Origin: Immersiella caudata
Lineage: Eukaryota; Ascomycota; Sordariomycetes; Sordariales; Lasiosphaeriaceae
DNA: 64,000 bases
Reading direction: 5' to 3'
NCBI GenBank assembly: GCA_030512335.1
Contig: JAULSU010000006.1
Coordinates: 4,542,283-4,606,282 of the forward strand
The translations under genes were made by a program, and so were the position numbers. Below the pieces are notes generated by a model, which worked only from the letters and a program-made list of their open reading frames with translations, was not told the DNA's origin and did no database searches. Position 1 is the first letter of the stretch; each line of letters begins with the position of its first letter. This document shows, piece after piece, positions 1-11,948 of the stretch.

Positions 1-53
1 CTCAACCCATCTCAGAGGTACCCAAGCAAAAAGCCCATTGGAATCCCCTTCGT

Positions 54-2872
54 TCAATCAATAAGGTAATCACACTCAAACTTATCCACTGCCGGCTTCG
101 GAATCAACCTCAACCTTGCAAGCTCATGAAGCGTACCAAAAATGGAATGGTAAGAATCAACCGTCCCATGAAAGCCAAAGTGTCGTGCCTTGCGAAGGCT
201 GGTCGTCATGGGAGCGTCGCCAATAACGGCAGAGTCCGAGAAGGAAAAGATTCGCGCCCGGTATTGGTCGGCGAAGGGGTCGAGGAGTAGGTTGTTTTCC
301 TTTACCAGCTCCGTCCATGCAGCTTCGACCTCGGGCTGGAGGGACCATTCTAGGAGGCTGTTGGTTGAGCGGAGGGTTGCTTGGGGGCCGTGGCTGTCAG
401 GTCTGTTAGCACAGGTTTCGATCTATCGATGTGCGGGGGAACATACCCTCTTGGAGTGGTAGGAGACGGCAAAGTCATCACGCGGTACTTAGTCTCATCA
501 TCCTCCGGCGGAGTCCAGTCGACGTTGTACCACTGGGCAAGGAGAGGCCACAGTCGACCCCAGGTGAAACAATGCCCGTCATGAATGTTGAACGCCTGAT
601 TCGCCGTCTTGTCGCTGAGAACCATCCACTCTTCAAAGTAGGCATTCAGCATGGCGCTGCTCTGGACTTGTTCCCTATCCCACGCGCTGTAGTCGCCGGG
701 GAAACGGAGTGGCTGCTTTAAACGCGCCTGCACGGCAGCGTAGATGCCGAAGCCGACAAGGTGGTTGAGGGAGCCGTCGGGGACCGCACCGACGATATAG
801 GATGGGCGAGCCACACCCCATGATGCGCCTACTGATTTGCAGTAGGCGTACAGGGTGTCTTCTTGCTCGTAGTAGAAGTTTCGATCAAGGGTCACGCGGG
901 GGTCAGATTCGAAGGCGGGGACTTGAGCAGGTCCCAGGTAGAATGCGTAGTGCTTAGTTCCTGTTTGTAGGAGGAACCGCTTGGGCTTCAGCTGCGTCTG
1001 CTGCAGTGCTGCGATGAAGTTGGTAAACATGGTGGCTGTTGAACTATTAGCGCGACTGCCCTTCACCCCCTGGATTGGTGGCTGGAAGATTGGAATCTCA
1101 CAATTGACGGTGGCAAGCTCGTCTGCATTTGCCCACAAGTTCAACACGTCGCCCTTGGGTGCTGGCTGCAGGTAAGAAAAGTAGAAGATATGATCACTGT
1201 TTGGCTGAGGTCAGTATATAATAGTGCACGTCATTCAGGGACTGGTTGGAACATACACTTGTGAAACCTTGTCAGACAGACGGCGGGCAATCTCAAAAGA
1301 TTCAGACCGGAAGTCGACAGCCAAGTGTTCGACACGGCCCGCGCTGTCGCCCAGACCGGCGAAGAAGTTGGACGGTGGTGGCCGCGAACCGAGGCAGATG
1401 ATCTTCTTCCAGCGGCGTGATGCTGACAGAACTTGCACCATGTGGTACCCGGAGAGTCCAGTGGCGCCTGTGACCAGAGCTGTGAGGCCCTCATCTGCGT
1501 CTCCTGGGTATGTCGGGAGTCCGTGGCAGATGCCGACGGAACGGACAATCTGCGTGTTGGACTGAGTCTTCGACGGTGCAGGAGGAGGCGGAGAATCCGA
1601 ACTATGTAGCACCTTGACCTGGTATCGCTTGGCTGTGCTGCACCATTTGAGGTGCGTGTCTGCCAAAGACACAATGTGGCGCATCACAGAAGCGACGGCC
1701 ATGAATGTCTCTCGGGGCGCTGCGCTGGCCGCAAGACAAATGTCGGCCACTGCATCAAGAGCCAGTGCGACGCTCTGATTGTGATTCTCAGCGACTGACT
1801 TGACTGAGTCGGCAAGGAGAGCGTCATCAACCTTGTTTTTCTGGAAGCCGGCGCTGCGCAGCAACACAATCACCGCATTCAGGGGCTCGCCCTCTTCCAT
1901 ATCCCGCTCCAGACCGATGAGGTCATTCTGAAGACCTGCGGCGCGTGAGACTTGCATCTGCAAGTTATCCCACACAGGAGCTGACTTCCATTCAGGGGGT
2001 AGATACTTGCACTTGATGACTTCGAAAAAGGGGTTCAGGGAGATGGTCCGGCAGCGGAATTGCATGTAAGTAGACAGGTCACCGGGAATCGCGCCCCGTA
2101 TGAAGCGCGCTTCCTCGGCATGAGCGTGGAACACCACTACAATCGCTTTGAAGAAGGCGCGAAAGCTGTCATCGGGCAGGTGTGCCTTGCAGTGACTGAC
2201 CAGAGTCCTAGTCAAAGTCGGGACCCGTGAGTCGACAGCTCGGGGACTTTCCCCAGGTCTCCCTGAATAAATTCCTGTTAGTGATACTTCTCAAAACTCC
2301 GATATCGAGTGTTTTTACCCCTTTTGACGCGCCTCAACATCTCCAAGGCGTTGTCGAACCAAGGCCATGCGCAAGCGAAGGAAAGTCGTTGCTCCACAAC
2401 AGCTACGCACTCAATGAGAGTCTCTTCTCGGCTCATCGGATCCAGGGTTTCCAGGATGTCATCCATGGCACATGCGAAGGAAAGCCATGCGGTGAAGCAG
2501 ATGTAGAGAGACTCATCTCTGATGTAGGGAAAGAAGGTCTTGATTGCGGCGACCTCGGCTGCACACTTTTTGTGAAAGCCGTCGTTGTGAGTCTCATGAG
2601 GGAAAAGACGAGTCTTGAACCGAACGTGACTCAACAAGACTCTGCTAGTGTCCCACTCAGACGACTGCAGACTTTCCAATGCTGCAGAGTCTGCGAAAGA
2701 TGGAACGTCCAGCTGGTGGGCCGTTAGATTGGGGGGATACGCAAAACGTCAAGGTTTAACTTACCGTGTAGTCAAACTCACGCTTAGTGGCAATCCTCAC
2801 GATCTTCTTCCCCGGAAGCAAACTTCCCTGGAGAGATGCTTCATACTCGTTGGCGCTCTTCGTGGAAGCCAT
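54..2872 (-). CDS. Terpene synthase fused to PRISE-type NAD(P)H reductase
   Basis: Five exons (2872-2765, 2712-2319, 2262-1257, 1196-447, 393-54) join in frame to 865 residues; introns of 52-60 bp have GT/AG ends, and the second has a CTAAC branch site. The N-terminal third is a class I terpene cyclase with metal-binding motif FACAMDDILE and a second motif NDLIGLERD, which departs from the usual NDxxSxxxE because Ser is Gly and the last Glu is Asp. After a Pro-rich linker comes a Rossmann domain (LVTGATGLSGYH), then LQTGTKHY and FYYEQEDTLYAY, the signature of progesterone-5beta-reductase/iridoid-synthase-like (PRISE) reductases. The inferred job is cyclisation of a prenyl diphosphate followed by reduction or oxidation of the product. 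The ATG at 2872 precedes the first exon MASTKSANEYEA; the stop is at 56-54. Two separate genes are unlikely because one exon carries the domain junction without a stop. Confidence 0.85.
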
Positions 2873-4375
2873 CAGGGGGGTTCAGGGAGTGCTCGTTCAG
2901 GGGGGGAATTCAGGGGGTTCAGAGTGGATGAAGAAGACGGGGAGAAGAACAAGACCAGTGAAAAGGCGGGAATGTCGAGGGGTAGGAACGCAGGTACAAG
3001 TGGCCCTTCTTCATGCCAGCTTTTGGCTCTTGAAGATCGAGTCTTGAGAGATACGTCCCTTTGCAGAACGTGACCAGGATATACTCGCTTAACTGCATAT
3101 TTCTGGTTTGGCAAATTCCCCTGCCCAGACAGTGCGACTGGACAGTGACGAGACATGTCGGCATGCAGGTCAAGTGCAGCTCTAGTGGGGGCGCTTCTAG
3201 CCGCTGGGAATGCACATCAATCCGGTCAACGACATGTCATTCGCCATTTGTCGAGGGGGACATGTAGCTTCGCCGCATGGGTGCTCGCCATGATTATGGA
3301 ATCATGGACACTCCGAGACGATAAGGGCATGTCAACAGCTGAATTCTGCATGGCATCAGCTTGGCGCGACGGCCCTCCCAGTTTCTACAAGCCCAGCCGA
3401 TGCACGTGTTTTATGATCATGAAAATCCCTCGGGTTACGCTCGGCGATGCTCTCGGCGATGCGCTGTGCGTGTTGGTTGGGATCCAGCTGTGCAGGCTTG
3501 ATCCTGTGAACCACCGCGGTGATCGGGTTTGACCCGTACTTGCCTATCATTACCCATTGACAAGCGAGTGTCTTAGCTTTTCTTTTGTCTCTCCTTGGCA
3601 GACTAACACAGCCCTGTGGTCGGGTTTGGTTAGATTGGTCCATCACCCGCACCATGGGCCAAAGCTACTGCATGCAAGGCGCATCCTGCACGCGGGGTAT
3701 GAGGGTGCAGCAAGACATGATGGACACATACTTTGCGTCATAGCGTGTAGTTGAAGTTGGTCGGTAGGATCCAATGGTACCTGACCCTGCAACGCACTGC
3801 ACTATCACGGCCGCGGAGGCGCGATGGATGAGAATGGCTCAGACGGTAGCAAAAGAACCATGCATCTGCCGGGGGAGTTTTACTCCGGCCAAAAATGGGA
3901 TAGACGGCGATGTTACCCAGGCCTGGTGTCGGATATCAGCGAATCAGGTTCCCCAGGAGCGTGTTATCTTGCTCTGACAGGAACTGCCAGGATCCTAGTG
4001 TTGATAACACTGCTCATGTGATCAGTTTGCCGCCAGCCATTGCACGATGGAACCCAACTGCATGGTCGAGTTCGAGTGCATGATCGAGTTCAAGTGCATG
4101 ATCGGCCCCGACGGCCTTCGGGACGCGGTGGTCCGCACTCAGACAGGTCCCCTCTTCTGGCACACACTAGTTTCGACAAGAGAGTCACACAGCAGCAGCC
4201 ATTGCCGTCCTCGGTACTGCACGGGACAACACGCTCCTACCATATGAACCTCGTGTGTTCAGCACCGGTGACATGGAGAGTCGGATACCCGTTCCATGTC
4301 CGCTTTTCGACCCCTATCTTCATCCCCTCCTACACTTCTTCCCTATTACACGACCCAGAGAGACCAAAAGGTAGC
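2873..4375. other. Divergent intergenic region between terpene synthase and P450
   Basis: About 1.5 kb separates two divergently transcribed cluster genes and probably holds both promoters. I see no supported gene. An imperfect tandem 18-bp duplication lies at 4063-4098 (units beginning TGGTCGAG and TGATCGAG), followed by a partial third unit. No regulator site could be assigned with confidence. Confidence 0.5.
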
Positions 4376-6308
4376 ATGGCTTCGCCTGAGTTGATTGCAG
4401 TGAGCGTGCTTGCCAGCGCCAGCGGCGTGGTGGCACACCTCGCTGTCTTTCGCAAGGGCGAGTGGGATGTAGCATCACCATCCATCTTTGTCTTCTACGT
4501 CGTCAGCTTTGCCTTGCTGTTTCTACCAGCCCATTTTCATCTTGGTTTTCCCATCTATTCGGCATTCAGCGCAGCTGGCTACCATGTCGCCGGTCTTTTC
4601 ACGAGCATGCTCGTCTATCGTGCCTGGTTCCACAAGCTCTCACAGTTTCCGGGACCCTTCCTCGCCCGCCTCACCACTTTCTACATAACAGCGCGGTCTA
4701 TGAAGAAGCTGCATCTCTACGAAGAGGTGCAGAAGCTCCATGCCGAACATGGCGACTTTGTCCGCTTGGCACCCAGGGAGCTGTCCATCGCAGCCCTTGA
4801 GGCCGTAAAAGCAATCTACGGCACCCAGTCACCCACTTCCAAGGGCCCGTGGTATACCCTTCTGGAGCCACGGACTCCGCTTTTCATGGCTCGGGATAAG
4901 CAAGAACACGCAAGACGCCGGAAGGTGTGGGATCAGGGATTCAGCACTAAGGGTGGGTCTAACCATCCTCAGCTCTTCTGTCTGCTTACCACCGCAACCC
5001 TCAGCGCTCCAGGACTACAACCCGCGGATTACCAAGGCCATCGACCAGCTCCTCGGCGTGATGGAACGTCATCAGCGGGCGGGTCAGAGCATGGACGTCA
5101 CCAAGTTCTTTGCCTTTTTCGTCTTCGACATTATGGAAGACTTGGCCTTCAACAAGTCGTCCAACATGCTGGCCGACGAAAAGGAGGCCTACATCTTCGA
5201 AACCATCCGTGCCGACATGTTCAACATTGCGCTCTTCACTCACCTCCCTTGGCTCCTCCCTTTCCTCAAGAGAACTCCAATCCTCAACCACAACTATCTC
5301 AAGTTCTGGAACTGGATTCAAGCCCAGATCGATGAACGGAGCCGTGTATGTTGTGCTTTGTATTGCAACTAAAACACAGCGTCACTGACATCGCGTTGCA
5401 GAACGAGCCAAAATCCCGCGACATCTTCTCCTACATTCTCGAGGCCTACAACAAGGGCCCCAAGACAAAGCGGGACAAATGGAATCTCCACGGCGATGCC
5501 CAGCTCATCGTCATTGCGGGGAGCGACAGCGTGGCCGCCGTCCTAACCCATGTGTTCTTCCATCTGGCCCTTGATCCCACTCTTGCCGACACTCTGCGTG
5601 CCGAGTTCGATGCTTTGCCCGACCTATCTCATGACAACCTCGTCACAGTGCCGTTGCTAGATGCTGTTATCAATGAGACCATGAGACTTCATCCGCCTGT
5701 GGCTTCCGGAACGCAGAGGGTGACACCTCCCGAGGGGCTTTGGATTGGCGATACTCACATTCCGGGGGACGTGATTGTACAAGTGGTGAGTTGCTTCAGA
5801 TTCTCCAGAGCTTTGACTCCGCCAATAAGTATTGACTGCAAATAGCCTTCTTACACCGTCTTTCGCGGTACGTTACATCCTTGCAGTCTGACCCCTGAAC
5901 CGCCAGTAATGGGACTAACATGTCCCAATTTCAGATCCCCGCGCTTTTGAGCGCCCCGACGACTTCATCCCCGAGAGGTGGACCACACGACCAGAGTTGG
6001 TCAGGGACCGTTCAGTCTTCATACCCTTCAACATTGGTAGGTCACTTCAAAACCCGTATTTTAAGCTGAGAGACGCTGAAACCCCCCTTCCAGGTCCATA
6101 CGCATGTGTTGGAAAGCGCCTCGCCCTCCTCGAGATCCGAAGAGTCGTTGGAGAGGTACTTGCAAAGTATTACATCTCCTTTGCAAAGAGCGAGACCAAA
6201 GACGTGTTTTTGGAGGAAAAGGAGGACACTTTTACTACCGTTTCCGGTGCTCTCCCGCTGACTTTCACCCCAAGAGGGAAGACGCCAGTAGGGAGTGTTG
6301 AGGCCTAG
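4376..6308 (+). CDS. Cytochrome P450 monooxygenase
   Basis: Six exons (4376-4952, 5005-5345, 5402-5785, 5846-5867, 5935-6036, 6094-6308) give 546 residues; one exon is only 22 bp. The N-terminus has several hydrophobic segments, so the protein is probably anchored in the ER. Visible P450 hallmarks are the proline hinge FPGPF, the I-helix region VIAGSDSVAAVL (AGxD with Ser where Thr is usual), ExxR in NETMRLHPP, PERW in the meander, and the haem loop FNIGPYACVGKR (FxxGxxxCxG), which spans the last intron. It faces the terpene synthase-reductase gene across a shared intergenic region, so oxidation of that terpene is the likely role, but this is inference. Longer upstream in-frame ATGs exist (from 4040) but lack P450 features. 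Confidence 0.88.
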
Positions 6309-6900
6309 AGCGGTTACTCGTAGGTTTCAGTTATGTTTGTGAAGTGTTAGGTTCTGGGGTTCCCGTGGTGGTGGGAGAATGCATGTGCTCGGATCAAAAT
6401 TTCCTGAGCGGAAGAAACAATACACTATGGTTTCTGCCACTACTTGCATGGCGATGATAGGACACCGAGGCTTGAGATGGTTTAGTGATGCCTATCCTCT
6501 TTCTATCGCAAGCTTTCCCAAGATTCTTGTTGTCTCATGGCTCGGAAAGGGGCGGAACCAGACAACAGCAGTGACTTCGCCACCCCTTTTCTGGGTCGTG
6601 ACTTGACAGTCTTTAATCTTGTCGATGGATATTTCTGACCGCGTGTGCACGTATGTTCTCCCAACCTCGCACAGATCCATATGGAAGTGCGCGGACCCGG
6701 ATAGGAAGACTTCTCCTCCAACTCGACTGCATCGGCTCGCCGTACCTAATGTTACCCACGTCCAGGGGCGCATTACCCGAGGTACGCACGCGGCACAGCG
6801 ATCTTGACTCCCAGTTACACGAAAGAGGCAAAACACGGCAACAGTTTATGCAAGGCGAGGTATCAATTTCTTTTATTCGTCCTATGTATGACATATATCC
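6309..6900. other. Intergenic region between convergent genes
   Basis: About 590 bp between the 3' ends of the P450 and the D-amino-acid-oxidase-like gene. It would hold both 3' untranslated regions. Nothing else is recognisable. Confidence 0.5.
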
Positions 6901-8057
6901 TCAAGTCTCAAAAACAATCTCAGCCACCAAATTTGCTGCTTCACGCCCGATGCCAAAAGAAAGCATATAAGCCCCAATGGTCGTTCCGTATGCATGCACG
7001 ACCTTTTGCCCACCAATGACCTCCCTTTCCAGCCGGACGTTCGGCAGCCGAAGCGGGCGAATCCCTGTAAGATCTGCCAGGATGGAATATTCGCCCGGAT
7101 TGCTTGACCGAAATGCTTCGGGCAGGCTCTCGTGGGCACGGCGAATCAACTGATGAGTAATCTGTCAGCGTGCGGCTTCTTGTCCTGTGGGCAAAAAAAA
7201 AAAAAAAAAAAAACTTAAAAAAGGAAAGAACAGGTCAACACTCACATTCTCCCGAACAGATTCCGAGCTTCGGATGCTGTTGTCCACGGGATCTGAAATG
7301 CCCCCAATGACTGCCGTTCCGTCGTGTCTGCCAAACACGTAGAGATACTCATGGTTGGGGGAGCGACGAACAAACATGTCCTTGTAGTCGGATTTGACCA
7401 GGATGGTGTAAGTGCGATCAGTGATGATGTACTCGTCTTTCACATCGCTCAGTGCTTGCGAAGCCGCGCCGGAGGCGTTGATCAGGACGTCGTGGTCCAT
7501 ATAGGCAAGGTCCCCGAGAGCCTTAACGGCAGAGATACGCTGAAAGCGAACACCTGCAGCCTCGAGTTGTTGCCTCAGCCAGGGGAGAAATACCGCTGGG
7601 TCAACAACAGCGCTGGCGTACTTGACAGCGAGACTGCCATCAGCGCTCGGAAGTACCTCGAAGCCGGGAACGCGGCTATTGCACCACAGCTTCTCAGCAT
7701 TGGTGGGGCCCGTGTCGTGGATGTCAGTCAACTCGCCGGTTCGAGCGCTAGACTCTGGATGCGCAGCCGCCAGCTTCCGCAGAAACGCGAGAGTATCGAG
7801 TTGCATCTGCTCCTCGCGCGGGGTGCCCCCGAGTGCCACCCATCCCGCGCACGCCCAGGGGCTTGCCCATTCTTCGGAGGGGGCGTCGCCGGGTAGGTCT
7901 CGCGCTACAATGGTGACCTCACACGTCTTTGGCAGCTGGCTGGCAATGGCCATGCCGGTAATGCTGCGCAGGGAGGGCTCAGTGTCAGTTCCTTCCGCGC
8001 GAACCTCACAGGGCGGCAAAGTTCTTACCCCGAGCCGAGGATGGTGACCTTGGTCAT
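6901..8057 (-). CDS. D-amino acid oxidase-like FAD oxidoreductase
   Basis: Three exons (8057-8029, 7963-7246, 7149-6901) encode 331 residues, close to the usual length of about 340-370. The first exon supplies MTKVTILGSG and the second continues ITGMAIASQL, forming the GxGxxG dinucleotide-binding motif across the first intron. Later segments WASPWACAGW, VLINASGAAS and the C-terminal HAYGTTIGAYMLSFG match D-amino-acid/D-aspartate oxidases in layout. Such enzymes oxidise D-amino acids to keto acids, ammonia and H2O2, usually in peroxisomes, but the C-terminus (EIVFET) is not a PTS1 signal. It sits beside terpene genes; whether it takes part in that pathway is unknown. Intron 2 (7245-7150) carries a 21-nt A run as seen on the plus strand. 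Confidence 0.85.
7193..7213. repeat. Mononucleotide A run (21 nt) inside an intron
   Basis: A run of 21 A on the plus strand reads as poly-T in intron 2 of the oxidase gene, upstream of its acceptor site. It could serve as a long polypyrimidine tract. Its exact length may be affected by sequencing error. Confidence 0.7.
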
Positions 8058-9309
8058 GGCGGGCGATTTGCGGGACTTTCACCGCCGCGGGGTCTAAGCA
8101 GAGGAGAAGAAAGGTGTGAGGTCTGTGAGATCGGTGGGAAGGCGCGTTGAGGCGAGGGTGAAGGGTTGAGATGAGGAGTTTGAGCCGCTCAAGCAGGGAT
8201 GGAGGCACTTCTTAATAGCCCCGTTTTGGGCGATTTTGCCCTGTCATGGCGATCCTCGAAAGTAGCCTGATCTGTTGCTCAGATCGAACACTGCGATGGC
8301 GCATGTGAGAGGCTGGGGGACTGAGACACCGCTGCCGGATGACCTGGTGCCGCCGGGGAATGGCGGGGGTCTCCCCTCTCGACTTTCTAGGCTCCGAACC
8401 TGTCGTTCGTCCTACTCCGAAGCGGAATGCAGGGACTCCGACAAAAGTCCATGATGCCGCTTACGGTGCATGGGCACAGTGTATTCGCTTATGTGCATAT
8501 ACCCATGCGCTGCAGTGGGGCTCCAACACCCAGCGCTGGGAAAGTAAGATCAGGGACGTTAGCCCGAAGGATTGCGTTCCATCCATTGCCAACTAGTAGG
8601 TCGGGTCTGCCGGCTGCGGACACCCGGGACTGTCGCGCCGAATCGAATTCACAAAGAGAAGTGTGCCTGGGCGGCGCGTGTCTATATCGCCCCCAACTCG
8701 GCCGTGGCTCGGCATGATCTGGCCCAATGCGGCGTAGGTTGCGTACCAGGTTGGTTGGTGTTGTGATGAACAACCTGCTTCTGCAGATTGGCATCTGCTG
8801 AGTGCCAGGTTTTTCGGTCGTCGATGCGATAGCCGGAGCCAACACGCCGGCCACCTGACCTTTTCCTATCTCACCAAGTGCTGATCGCCATCCTGCACCT
8901 CGATTTCGTCTCCTAGTGTACCTTGCTAGCACTAAGTGGGCTTGGTTGGTCAATACGGAACCCCTACTCGATTCCTCATTCAGCTTTGGCGTTGGGTGAC
9001 ACGGGATGCGTTACATCACTCAGTTCTCGCCCGGTCAGTCTGGTCCTGTGCTGCATCTCGAGAAAATGAGAGGCCGGGTTACTAGTCTGAGACCCTATGT
9101 GACAATAGTACCATGCTATTCTACCCACCCCTGTCGAGCTGATCAATGTTCCTGGCCGGCAGCCGCCTGTGTGTGCCATCGCGCCTTGGCCCGATTGAAA
9201 GTTGGCCCCTTGAAGCTCCGTGAGTGAGGAGACTCTCATCTTCTGCATGATGCAGATGTGACACGGCCAGTTGGTCCAGTTCCGGTTCGTCGTACATGCC
9301 AAATGTCCA
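8058..9309. other. Intergenic region, no gene seen
   Basis: About 1.25 kb upstream of the oxidase gene and downstream of the ketoreductase. Only short unrelated reading frames are present. I see no RNA gene or repeat. Confidence 0.5.
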
Positions 9310-10482
9310 TTATGCTGCCGGTTCTGCTTTTTCGAGCTCCAGAATCTTCTTCGCCGTGTCGACCATGGTTTCGTCCAGAGTGCGGAAGGTTAGACCGATG
9401 ACGGCGTTGTCAGCATCGGCATCGAACTGACCAAAGACGACATTAGCGTCCTCACCGCTGTCAGCGGAAACGCGGCCGGCTAGCTCAGGGATCTTGGCGA
9501 GGGAATGGGCGAGCACGGTGAAAGTCATAGGCTGGCAGTTGATGAGCAGACGACGGTTGGCGGCTGCGGGTGTGGTGAGCGCCTTGACATGCGCATCGGC
9601 CAGGTCGCGGGCGTCGACGGAAGAAGGAAAGGCAGTGGCCGGAACTGTCGGGTTAGAACCGCTGAAGAGGTTGTAAATCAGGCCAACGCTGAAGTTGAGG
9701 CTCTTCACGCTCTTCACCGGCTGAAGTGGCGGGCCAAAGATCAACCCCGGCAGAAAGACAGTCACGGTGAACGATGGCTTTTCGGCCTTGACGAAGTCCC
9801 AGATGGCCAGCTCGCCCTCCTTTTTGGCACTGCAGTACGAGATGAAGGGGTGGTTGGCTTTCCGCGCCTCCTCGCGACCGATGGGCAGCCACGTCTCGCT
9901 GGTGATGGGCCCTGCAGAACGGAGAGCATCTGCAGCGCCAGTAGTCACGGCGTTGACGGAACCGGTAACAACCACCGACTTGAGTCCGGGAGCGTTGCGC
10001 TTTGCGGACCGAAGAAGCGCCAGGTTGCTGGATCGCACGTGATCGCGATTAGCGAAATCCCAGCGGGGCTGATGCAGAGTTCGGTGTGGGTTGAGAACTC
10101 ACCCATCCACTGACGGCTTCAGGAAGTCACGATCATAGTCGGTATGAGCAGGATTGTCCAACAGGGGCGCAGCTACATGGGCGATCTGTGGGTGGATGAA
10201 CTTTGTCAGCAGAGCTCAGGTAGCATGAGACGAGAAGCGGTGGCTGCATACATGGTCAAATGAATACTTGGTGAAGAGAACATCCCAGCTCTTCTCGTCG
10301 GCGTAGTCACCGACAACGACGAGCTCGAGGTCATTCTTCCATTCGGGGTGGAGGCCGAAGATTTGCTCGATCAGCGATTCGCGTCGAACTGTGCCCACTA
10401 CATGGTGACCGGCCGCAATGAGTGAGTTGATAACGTGGGCCCCCACAAAGGAGTTGGCGCCAGTGAGAAGCGTAGTCGGCAT
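9310..10482 (-). CDS. NAD(P)-dependent ketoreductase/aldehyde reductase, GRE2-like extended SDR
   Basis: Three exons (10482-10252, 10185-10103, 10027-9310) give 343 residues. The N-terminus MPTTLLTGANSFVGAHVI carries the TGxxxFVG dinucleotide-binding signature of extended short-chain dehydrogenases. The catalytic YxxxK is in FISYCSAKKEGE, with Ser in the preceding VVVTGSVNAV. The family (yeast Gre2, plant dihydroflavonol/cinnamoyl-CoA reductases) reduces aldehydes and ketones with NADPH in the cytosol. Its position beside the terpene synthase, P450 and flavin oxidase makes a tailoring role plausible, but a housekeeping carbonyl reductase cannot be excluded. A clear TATA box lies about 100 bp upstream. 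Confidence 0.87.
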
Positions 10483-11948
10483 TTTGGAGAGAGCTGGTGG
10501 ATATTGATCTTGTGCTGGATGATGCGGCGTAGGTGCTGTGTTCGGATGGATTGGATGGGAAACCGAGTGCGGTCTTGGCGCTCTTTATACCCAACTTAGT
10601 TGGCGGATTAGCCGGCAGGCATGATGCCGGAATGGCCGCGTCTTCACGTCATGGCATCTCCGCCTCGAGCCCGCATTTGTTGATGCTCTTTGTCGTTGTT
10701 CAAGCTGGGAACCATCAGCCGGCAGAACACCGTTGCTGACTGATCAACGGTCACAAACCGCCCTGAAAGCTTAGCCCGCTTGGCGATTAGGGATGGCCCC
10801 ACATACGGAAGATTGACCCCACATTGACCGGCCAGCCAATGGGCGTCCGCAAAAACCTGCTCCCACAGTGCGTCGCTCAACCGCCGAGGTTTGGGAATGT
10901 CGCTTGGTGCGGTCGGAAGAGTTGAAGTGTCGGTCTGGTTAATTGATATGCGTGTGCATGTGTCAGCAACCTTTCCTGTGAGTTACACTGGGGCTGAGGG
11001 CCGTTGTTGTCGTGATTTTGGACGGGGGAGGTTGTGCGACGCCAGCAAAAAACGCGGTTGCTCTTTGGCGCATTTACCATGCTTGGGTGGGGGTGGGGCT
11101 CGGAGGCCACCATCGTCGGATATCAACAAATCGCGCTCTTTCCCTACCAAAAAGTGCGAACAGCCTCTTCCACGCGCAAAAGCGCCAACAGACTGCTCCT
11201 TCCTTGCAGGCGTCTTACTTCTGAACCGCTCTGGGTCTCGGTCCCGAAATATCTTCACACCACCGAAAGCGATCGCAGCAGCTGCGCCGTCCGTCTCCGT
11301 GTCCCGAGTTCTCAATTGCTCCACGAGTCCTTCATTTATCGACCACCCAGATGCGCACCCCATCCCCGCCCTCGAGATCAAACAGCTCGATATCGACCAT
11401 CCCAAGCAGGGGACCGATGGTCTAAACCACAATGTGCCGCTTCCTCACCCGCCCAAACATGGATCTCCGCCTCGGCTGCCGACGGCTATAAAGAGCTTGA
11501 CAAGAACGGGTTCGCCGCAATTTTTAACGCAGGAACCATTGGCTTGGCATCCTTGGAGATGGAGCTGCTAACTGGTCGCGCGAAGAAGAGGAGGCTGCGA
11601 ACAGGGCATTCGTGCGACTCGAGCGGCTCCTTAGCGGAGGCTGATGGGGACTTGTCGATATGGGGTGGGCCTACATTGCATCGGAGTTGCCAAGTTCCCC
11701 CGTCCCTCTGAAGCTGTGTGCTGGGCCTGCGCCTCCAGGCTGCTAGACTGCCGACCGTTTCTTCGCCCGTTGTCACCACATCTAGCACACGGCCTCGAGA
11801 CCACACTTGGGCTCGCTGGACATTGGGTATGTATGTTATTTGAAGTATTTACAGTGAAATGACGAGAGCTAACGGAATAATGGGCAACTCTAGACCACCA
11901 CCCTTTCCAAGACCCAGTCCGATCACCTTCGTTTTCCGGACATGCTCT
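10483..11948. other. Intergenic region, no gene supported
   Basis: About 1.47 kb. Open frames of 226 and 225 codons overlap one another on the plus strand at 10891-11711 but show no family resemblance, no start context and compete with an antisense frame. I treat them as chance frames in GC-rich DNA. Confidence 0.5.
10584..10590 (-). promoter_or_regulatory. Probable TATA box of the GRE2-like reductase
   Basis: The minus strand reads GTATAAAGAG here, about 102 bp upstream of the ATG at 10482. Spacing and sequence fit a fungal core promoter. Confidence 0.5.

Noticed and set aside
4040..4375. N-terminal extension of the P450 to an upstream ATG at 4040
   Set aside because: The added residues contain a tandem repeat translation and no membrane anchor; ATG 4376 gives a normal P450 start.
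10891..11711. Two overlapping plus-strand frames of 225-226 codons as possible genes
   Set aside because: No domain, signal peptide or plausible intron structure; they overlap each other and an antisense frame.
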